DNA of 48,571 nt from Rhabdochlamydiaceae bacterium (lineage in GTDB: Bacteria > Chlamydiota > Chlamydiia > Chlamydiales > Rhabdochlamydiaceae), in the NCBI GenBank assembly GCA_019745395.1, contig JAIETG010000024.1:1-48571 (forward strand), in the 5' to 3' direction. Shown one piece after another: positions 45,701-48,571 of this stretch. Made by a program: the position numbers and the translations under genes. Every line of letters starts with the position of its first letter. Position 1 is the stretch's first letter. Under the pieces are notes generated by a model, which was not told the DNA's origin, searched no databases, and saw only the letters and a program-made list of their open reading frames with translations.

Positions 45701-46591
45701 AGAAGCTTCTTGACCCGATGGTTCTGCGACAGGTGCCGTTGAAGAGGTGTTGGGCTGTTCCGAACTTGTTTTGAAAATAGACAAAAGAAGATCTCGAGCT
45801 CGTGTTAGAGAATCAAAAGCCTCATTTGTACCGGTTTTATCAGGATGAGCAGATAGCGACTGCTTTCTAAAAAGCTTTTTAATTTCTTTCGGATTCCAAT
45901 CTGCAGGGCATTCTTTCTGTCCTTGACAAAGCACCTTTTTGGCATTTTCAATATCCTCTGGAGATGGCGCTGATGTTGGATCTTTTTGCACGTTGGTATT
46001 TTGATATCCACGGTACAGATTGTAGCCAGAACTTAACGCATTAACTCCATAAACGAAAAGATTCCTACCAACTGTTAGATAATTGTCTTTTGTTACATGC
46101 TGAAGAGAAATGCCCACTTGATTCCAGACATCTTTTCCCATCGTGTAAGTAGATCTTCCTTGCAACAACAGGTTCCAATAAGGAAGGACTGGTCTAAAAG
46201 GGGTAAAAGCAAGTGCACTCTGCAGTCCCATCATACCAAGCGGCATTCCAGCAGAAATACTGGGATTTTGCGCAAAATTGATAAGAGAAAGACCCACGTG
46301 ACAAGCTAGGCTCACATTGCCTATCCAAGAAGCATTTTTTCCACCAAGACAGGTGCTTGCTAAAGAAAGTACAGTCATCGCAAAAGCAACTTTTTGATGA
46401 TAAGGGATTTCTAATGGATCTTTTTTAGCTACTGGATAAAAAGGTTTTTTCAAAGAATCATTCTGTAGACCTAAATAATTTCCAGGGAAAATCGATTGTT
46501 GAGCAGATGATCTATCTGCCGAAGAAATCGACATTTCTGAAGATGGCTGAGGTTGGGGCTTAAAACGCCCATGATTAGATAGATTGTCCAT
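36728..46591 (-). CDS. giant J-domain protein with cysteine-protease-like segment and DUF3638/DUF3645-type helicase-like ATPase
   Basis: 3,287 residues. N-terminal 200 include hydrophobic stretches (about 69-108 and 115-143). A J domain follows (about 213-275) with the HPD tripeptide at 250-252 (LSAHPDKTG). Around 444 is GGTGHAMLYQW and near 460 YNTGDG; near 562 is QTSGTCSWYVL, together resembling His, Asn and Cys of a papain-like protease in permuted order. The long middle is helical. The ATPase starts near 2130: MMGGGKTS (Walker A), VLVDEVDLIL (DExD-like Walker B, near 2280), then CEATDILQKAD and QGILRLRNYFKGQ (near 2758), matching the final helicase motifs of DUF3638/DUF3645 proteins. ATG 46591 overlaps the upstream stop as TGATG. 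Role unknown; a DnaK-assisted, membrane-linked machine is inference. Confidence 0.82.
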   Translation of the reverse strand: MDNLSNHGRFKPQPQPSSEMSISSADRSSAQQSIFPGNYLGLQNDSLKKPFYPVAKKDPLEIPYHQKVAFAMTVLSLASTCLGGKNASWIGNVSLACHVGLSLINFAQNPSISAGMPLGMMGLQSALAFTPFRPVLPYWNLLLQGRSTYTMGKDVWNQVGISLQHVTKDNYLTVGRNLFVYGVNALSSGYNLYRGYQNTNVQKDPTSAPSPEDIENAKKVLCQGQKECPADWNPKEIKKLFRKQSLSAHPDKTGTNEAFDSLTRARDLLLSIFKTSSEQPNTSSTAPVAEPSGQEASSFGLQQVQEKISSWGDSIWGFLTAFDKYFSLPVAGAYEVERKISPGPVLTNKELAHILGDPYIQGTSLEGLNFESSTRMLVDLSADASAALRQDIESLAKKIRYVSESNAGFSRLSGRDIASKVKNLQEGQDFWLEGGWTVKGGTGHAMLYQWVKREDGNYDVYIYNTGDGLEYHYQETKTEGSFSKKVVSPFVKFKGVPGKAMGLEEGYSSGELFDSLISVKNGADEKDPAKQIYLEIFGAFNEYRVTEPEEGDLLIAPQTSGTCSWYVLIFAALRKRLQSVSLSDKTDFEREEKAFHSSCSPNQASSANPERKEICISGAHKLLLDLAGLHDNGIRHEDVENYREKIQESLDAFTETQGSIPSLEGLNAVSYVGTGKAFPSETWRLWSPNKPSKETDLQTIPFSSRFLDVKRIGDLIQETQKILQFSEDVPHDVVMRIESFVQMLPKPSELKAAWNGASLEQIQQTVELLSSVLTKYATKTLSNEGRLLTEQNTAWALVATIHQLSTRLNPDLGAYGIFHQSFTDLIKNPLFTNFRREDLERYQELSSYFTSLPQSAILFDPNQAVRGFQEGDIQKKTVDDEFLEKVSSKHRKIVEKLQSRAESEKISDNSIPEWMIKRKILRTDNQILGAFPETAYLSSLRMATYSAHAFTRPLSKSSTFSSYPMQGFIDVKKKTAYFSDAWEIEENRKGEVISIVPDSNSFSRLSSSGQCLFSAESHEKENSAVLQASSWRPEIDPILDSTGCQKTLQSQLIVNHFKDNIDTLTAVKNQNILLLQLFKSHPSSTPIHEDMQNPHFISSVSELIEKGVGRFCYNRKRPDIKMTLFFLQIARRVRELDPQVNLRDFAADINQLLARQDLTDEEKRLLHMHRILQYTTQKNTLLMLQKSSITNNAPLKEILISWMHVSAHKFSAWHDFHSQSEMVHFIHDLAPVFEKLPDDFLHAVISDLIPTHRKPFTRVLQAGNSLGFYTAVDPETEIWSIIPLHGKILKNGQQTQFGVQKDFTQLQEYKRLFGDQKFSFTKDGNSYLFQDSHQNTFRIFESGRELKDPEAARWEKGRKEGIVQMQFEGQWYQYVTKDNGLTTHQLAELLKKVPKSLLADHFVFRSEHKTLFVRKDNFAIDFVDFQAIAEEGKSTLQENPTLDPSIENFEGKSWVLERGYDDGSFKLEMPRFVSLTAMPLEFKRASGKLAWSENPRFVLKKAPEGLLGLCKNYLLLQDEEKSKLLVPLKPVEPSEEFAPHCTLDIQDETRKEEYLKAENSGPFTGELNSPQEKKYRFIDYDLENGKPKPLNIEGALFLSYLSLAQKDYTTAIKILQEDLNLKAHFTHTDLTKQILFWIINHPVSSYDRSASAAAFALKALLLLPKKQEDWDIEYKMINVAKQLRSTYQNGLDRVQADLRLSTEEWEEISKRFSEYDQEKTNQDDVWNWKKENARSSGWSTQESSYSRMIRYLEDGGPFREFGQVYEAFRQAKTKEEKAFLKLRYREFFKKGDIIYPAILQAVVSERIEEGKESKYPPLPKAKMDYNAAREWLRKFNTESDLILVSPRKVPAKSSKRSSPSARSLTQSLKKIESVTPKAPFPLSPMTFSREPFLRNLIQKSFLQENAPIRKSFLDEDRLLNQPITELYEAAVTEERSAFIQEYQKGLEKNQAEPQFTLKSGVSTEQVHAELEARLASLNLQEKKQEILDLVNRLPDDERQKTLTLLLEGSQAKAKIRMHEVINSFLKEKSEGYLALNSHLTKEEIQKLDKLAKEFLVAAIEAAQLEKALKTQDPQELGLLLSAEMAYTSSEYDMLQRQFLVYEYRAGLRMRKEQVALILQMAQKKSCVTQLMMGGGKTSVLASNLLYFAAKPGRIPFFIPPASQFSTLKENLGNMQKKHFHQEVIPIQMKRSELTEKNLIWIKQQFAAAKTGKVILTTRETIESIVLEYLDLLGKVSEELKSGNRKIEDMDFSHIDENEPLVLLSFLVKEMKNSGDVLVDEVDLILNPMQETNFPFGQKTSIEPALIDMTRQMFTLLSSPKFDEKIRMRSNQQAVLSEKEHREILLDVMKDFFDQRQDLSLTASEKEAFLEFISGRETGRAFRQHLEFMSQKETLKSSAAQISLLKHLSSDILPLTLSKSTGENYGRVLEEVTVGPYHGVNSPSFTEFGSQWEAMIYHFQTALARGVTSKQVQDVYDVFFQAAGMSADLQGIAFEETDEAKAFKELTGCTFAEYPAHAQQVLEHINKNPHLQLQIEANSIAKLVGYYSKYFRSTSQNFAASFSGFDSFSGTPWNPESFPKDLETNFHPDEGTEGKILDVFLERAAKKSLKIHTTTSIKPKETLSHVLGAMTLDRRNRVSGFIDSGGLFKESSGLSVAQDVLNYYKDDPRIQSVLFFDRPQPSSPMVLMALKKGSKKPVIVGGTQPGAIAKHGLQLKSTFVYYDQTHCEATDILQKADAINLISVNHRTIKRTLTQGILRLRNYFKGQDVEVVIPQSEVTHFSTENSRPSHQDVLLKSIDNQAMRKADQTFRSYRQKADHALREIVMEMLRKAKNLGGEIQIFRRYEEVLITAKDHDLYSQFGSPEVVVDSLQSLVEYCNQKKALFERLSGADKETYKKADRLLSEIIQSASNSPYRPSMVKQSVKDDAGTELEIAQEVEVENETDHSISRELQRELESYQTSKDAKQVAESSWTVGRINQGFKKGKYTDFLQDSNAMYSLKDVLSYKGDRNSQIPSYLRDYSSLFGDNFLVSRNFLRNHDKANYIFDTASKAGRQILIVQEKGELKSILLSTAEADFFKGYIKNNKPQNMWLVLPTGRPYIGNAPEMSPALKDLLWQVNLFNGNVEALIKHDLTPLKRKKLNAKLLHDFLFFKIRNPGQSSLLQAHFAEDGQEKEKDSLSVFRSMSGLTTEKEHLDDYEPLVELGITQVELEEKTRAVRQILLHHIEAVRKLRTHKINIPSIMKLPAGDLIKVLENVDSLIITLQKGVTLPTVLKIITGSKKAKAAAA

Positions 46592-47193
46592 CAACTGTTC
46601 TCATCGTCTGCACAAAAACGATCCTGTAGAAGCACTTCACAAGCGGCCACTCGATCTGCATTTGTTTCAAGGGCTATCATATCCTTGCTATCACTTGCAA
46701 AAGCGTCTGCTATAGAAATGCATAGCTGCTGACATTCAGCTTCTGTCACTTCCACCTTGGGAATAAAATCAGGTTTAATCTCCTCGTATTGAACTGGTGG
46801 CTCATTTTCTTGTACTGGTGTTTCGAGTATTGGATCCTTATCGATTACTTCTTCTTGATGATTTTGATTAGAAGAAGTTTTAGAATCAGAAGCTGAAGTT
46901 TGGTTGTTTTTTTGGAAGTAATAAAGAACTCCTGCTACAGCAAGTAGAGCTCCTATTGGCAAAAGTAGGGCTGCAGAGGAAGAATCTGATTTTTCTATAG
47001 AAACGTTCTTGTCTTTCAAAGATACATCGCCCGCGGGAAGCGCTCTATCCATTGTTGAAGAGGCTACAGATGTAATTTTTCTCACCTGGGCAACAGAAGC
47101 CTTTTTACGACGCTCTGGGCTTTTTTTGGAGAAAACGCTCCGAATAGGGGATAAGAATCGATTGTCTTCATCTTTCACACGCAAATAAGCCAT
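46591..47193 (-). CDS. single-pass membrane protein coupled to the giant gene
   Basis: 200 residues, not recognised. Residues 1-70 are basic and polar (SKKSPERRKKASV), one transmembrane helix lies at about 74-94 (ALLLPIGALLAVAGVLYYF), and the rest is acidic with a Pro/Glu-rich stalk (about 118-145) and a Cys-containing terminal domain (ECQQLCISIADAF, then AACEVLLQDRFCADD). The positive N-terminus suggests an N-in, C-out topology. Its stop and the giant gene's start share bases (TGATG), so the two are made together and may form a complex, with this protein as membrane anchor. GGTGAG lies just upstream of ATG 47193. Confidence 0.75.
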   Translation of the reverse strand: MAYLRVKDEDNRFLSPIRSVFSKKSPERRKKASVAQVRKITSVASSTMDRALPAGDVSLKDKNVSIEKSDSSSAALLLPIGALLAVAGVLYYFQKNNQTSASDSKTSSNQNHQEEVIDKDPILETPVQENEPPVQYEEIKPDFIPKVEVTEAECQQLCISIADAFASDSKDMIALETNADRVAACEVLLQDRFCADDENS

Positions 47194-47221
47194 AACTCAC
47201 CAAAAAAATAAAAGAAATTTA

Positions 47222-47227
47222 ATTATA
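47222..47227 (-). promoter_or_regulatory. candidate -10 of the membrane protein-giant gene operon
   Basis: TATAAT on the minus strand (47227-47222), about 30 bases before the start codon, with a weak TTTAAT 17 bases further up, in a very AT-rich stretch. Confidence 0.5.
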
Positions 47228-47355
47228 CAACAATTAAATTTAAAATTAAACAAAATTAAAAAACGCATTTTGAATTATTTAAAACTTTACCTTTTTAGCA
47301 ACTGTAACTTATTAGTCTTCAGTTAATAACAAAACATCTGGGAGATGGCAGAAAA

Positions 47356-47667
47356 ATGGGACGTATGTATTTGAATGAAAAAGAATTAGATAGGCTACAC
47401 GCCTTTACAAAGGCATGTGGCGAAAAAATGGGTCCGAATAAAGCTCCTAAGCTACTGACTAATAGCTAAATGCAATTAAACGACAGCAAACGACTCTATT
47501 TTTATGCTGAGTTTAAAGGTATACATACCTGTAGCAACTACGGAAAACTTGAGCCCAACTCACATAACTACAACTTATGTATTTAAATCGAAGACAAAGA
47601 TTTCACGCACTACATTCCTAAGAAGTTAGATAGCGAGCCTCCAACACAGACCGCTCCAAACTTTTAA
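47356..47667 (+). pseudogene. relic reading frame with two in-frame TAA stops
   Basis: One frame reads MGRMYLNEKELDRLHAFTKA..., stops (TAA 47467-47469), resumes at once with MQLNDSKRLYFYAEFKGIHT..., stops (TAA 47584-47586), and continues IEDKDFTHYIPKKLDSEPPT to a final TAA at 47665-47667. The three pieces share one frame over 104 codons and have protein-like composition, which suggests a gene broken by two nonsense mutations. Two or three tiny genes are the alternative. GGGAG lies 11 bases before the first ATG. I do not recognise the parent family. Confidence 0.5.
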
Positions 47668-48464
47668 AAAGAGTAACGTAGCTGCCCTCCAAAGTTACTG
47701 GAATCATATTTACCAGTAAACTCTCCGTTATAGTACGTATCGATTTTGAGAGTATCTTGCAAAGCATATACCGTAATGGCTAAACCTGGCGCGAAAATAT
47801 TTCTGTTAGGAAAATACCCTTGCGTGCGGAAATCAGGACCTGCTTGCGCAAACCTGACTGTAAAATCAGATCCTTTCACCCTTACTTCTCGGACCCAACT
47901 AAGCTTTGGAGAAAGGATCCACTTAGTTTTCGATACGCAATAACACTTAGCAAATTGCAAACCAAGTTCATTGCGCATCATAATGGCATTTCTTTTCTTA
48001 ACAGCAAGATCCCACGCTCCCGCATTATGCTCTTGATAGGCATTTTCTACTTGAGTCATGTAATCAAAGCTTTCAAAAGGACGAATGGTAAGTCCATAGT
48101 AATGGAAATTCAATCCCGTATCTACGTGAGAAAGAAGCTGTGCGCCTCCATGGTCATTTTTAGCAATCAAGTCCACAGCACCATATTCAATATGTCTGTC
48201 TGCACTATACTGGCTCCAGCCTCCGATAATAGAGGCATTACCATAAAACAACTTGCCTAACCCAGAAAAGTAAAGCCCTGCGTATCCAGAGTTAATATCC
48301 CCTGTTCCCTTACCGCTCTTCCAATGAAAATGAGAATGCGTATATCCCCCCATGGCTCCGGCATAGAAATACTTAGAAAACATCCCATCGATACCCGCTG
48401 TAAGAAGTCCTGTGTTCACACGATAGCCTGCGAGCGGTCCCCAATAATTATCTGTAATAGACAA
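47664..48464 (-). CDS. autotransporter beta-barrel domain protein (passenger missing)
   Basis: 266 residues that look like the outer-membrane beta-barrel (autotransporter domain) alone: alternating strands with aromatic girdles (YFYAGAMGGYTHSHFHW, GYAGLYFSGLGKLFYGNAS), ending in LRYSF with the terminal Phe needed for outer-membrane assembly. The only in-frame start is TTG 48464 with no ribosome binding site, and an in-frame TAA lies two codons upstream. There is no signal peptide or passenger in this frame. It is probably the 3' remnant of a larger autotransporter gene cut by a frameshift or deletion; a small ORF from ATG 48506 (MAFLSFIKIVKLS...) overlaps its start in another frame. Confidence 0.7.
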   Translation of the reverse strand: MSITDNYWGPLAGYRVNTGLLTAGIDGMFSKYFYAGAMGGYTHSHFHWKSGKGTGDINSGYAGLYFSGLGKLFYGNASIIGGWSQYSADRHIEYGAVDLIAKNDHGGAQLLSHVDTGLNFHYYGLTIRPFESFDYMTQVENAYQEHNAGAWDLAVKKRNAIMMRNELGLQFAKCYCVSKTKWILSPKLSWVREVRVKGSDFTVRFAQAGPDFRTQGYFPNRNIFAPGLAITVYALQDTLKIDTYYNGEFTGKYDSSNFGGQLRYSF

Positions 48465-48571
48465 GACTTAATTTGACAATTTTGATAAATGAAAGAAAAG
48501 CCATTTAGTTAAATCGGGCTACCTGTACATAGGAAGTTTGATAAGAGTGGGTGGCAAAAAAAATACAAAGG
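48465..48571. other. window edge upstream of the autotransporter barrel
   Basis: 107 bases. On the minus strand they contain a short ORF start (ATG 48506) and in-frame stops relative to the barrel. Nothing else identified. Confidence 0.3.

Noticed and set aside
47820-48260. 146-codon plus-strand ORF opposite the autotransporter barrel
   Set aside because: Antisense shadow; the minus-strand frame has clear beta-barrel pattern and terminal Phe.

Overview
The window looks like chromosomal DNA from a member of the order Chlamydiales, probably one of the environmental or amoeba-associated lineages rather than genus Chlamydia. The evidence is a set of chlamydial-type gene neighbourhoods: pssA beside nrdA-nrdB; insulinase-type protease then htrA; sucC-sucD near ftsY; prfA-prmC-ffh-rpsP-trmD-rplS-rnhB; and tadA-rpsO-pnp. 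It also carries a class Ic ribonucleotide reductase with Phe in place of the radical Tyr, the hallmark first described in Chlamydia. Core genes are mixed with accessory genes absent from the reduced genomes of genus Chlamydia as I know them. No rRNA, tRNA, intact mobile element or CRISPR array was recognised.

Layout. 1-7.7 kb: the 3' end of a DnaQ-like exonuclease, pssA, a divergent nrdAB operon with two NrdR-type boxes one integral number of helical turns apart, then an agmatinase gene next to an AdoMet-decarboxylase-like gene, which suggests polyamine synthesis. 7.7-12.3 kb: an M16C metalloprotease and the periplasmic protease HtrA. 12.3-20.1 kb: an accessory block, all on the minus strand, that seems to have grown by repeated segmental duplication. 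It has one intact small heat-shock gene plus two decayed copies of it, four paralogous small Lys/Arg-rich proteins, a helical-repeat mini-protein, a decayed copy of the neighbouring rnhB, a pseudokinase-kinase tandem protein, and five copies of one promoter module (near-consensus -35, 17-18 bp spacer, CATAAT-like -10).

20-26.6 kb is a tightly packed minus-strand translation and secretion operon (rpmE, prfA, prmC, ffh, rpsP, trmD, rplS, rnhB) preceded by tadA and a small gene. 26.9-31.5 kb is rpsO, pnp (with a structured leader) and an ABC exporter. 31.5-36.7 kb holds a pRiA4b ORF-3-like gene, an unknown 474-residue protein, sucD-sucC and ftsY.

36.7-47.2 kb is dominated by one 3,287-codon gene. 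It encodes a hydrophobic N-terminus, a J domain, a cysteine-protease-like segment, and a DUF3638/DUF3645-type helicase-like ATPase module. It is translationally coupled (TGATG) to an upstream single-pass membrane protein. The right end carries a relic reading frame with two in-frame stops and an orphan autotransporter beta-barrel.

The most novel items are the duplicated small-gene block with its reused promoter, and the giant J-domain/helicase-like protein with its membrane partner. Functions assigned to these are inference from motifs only.
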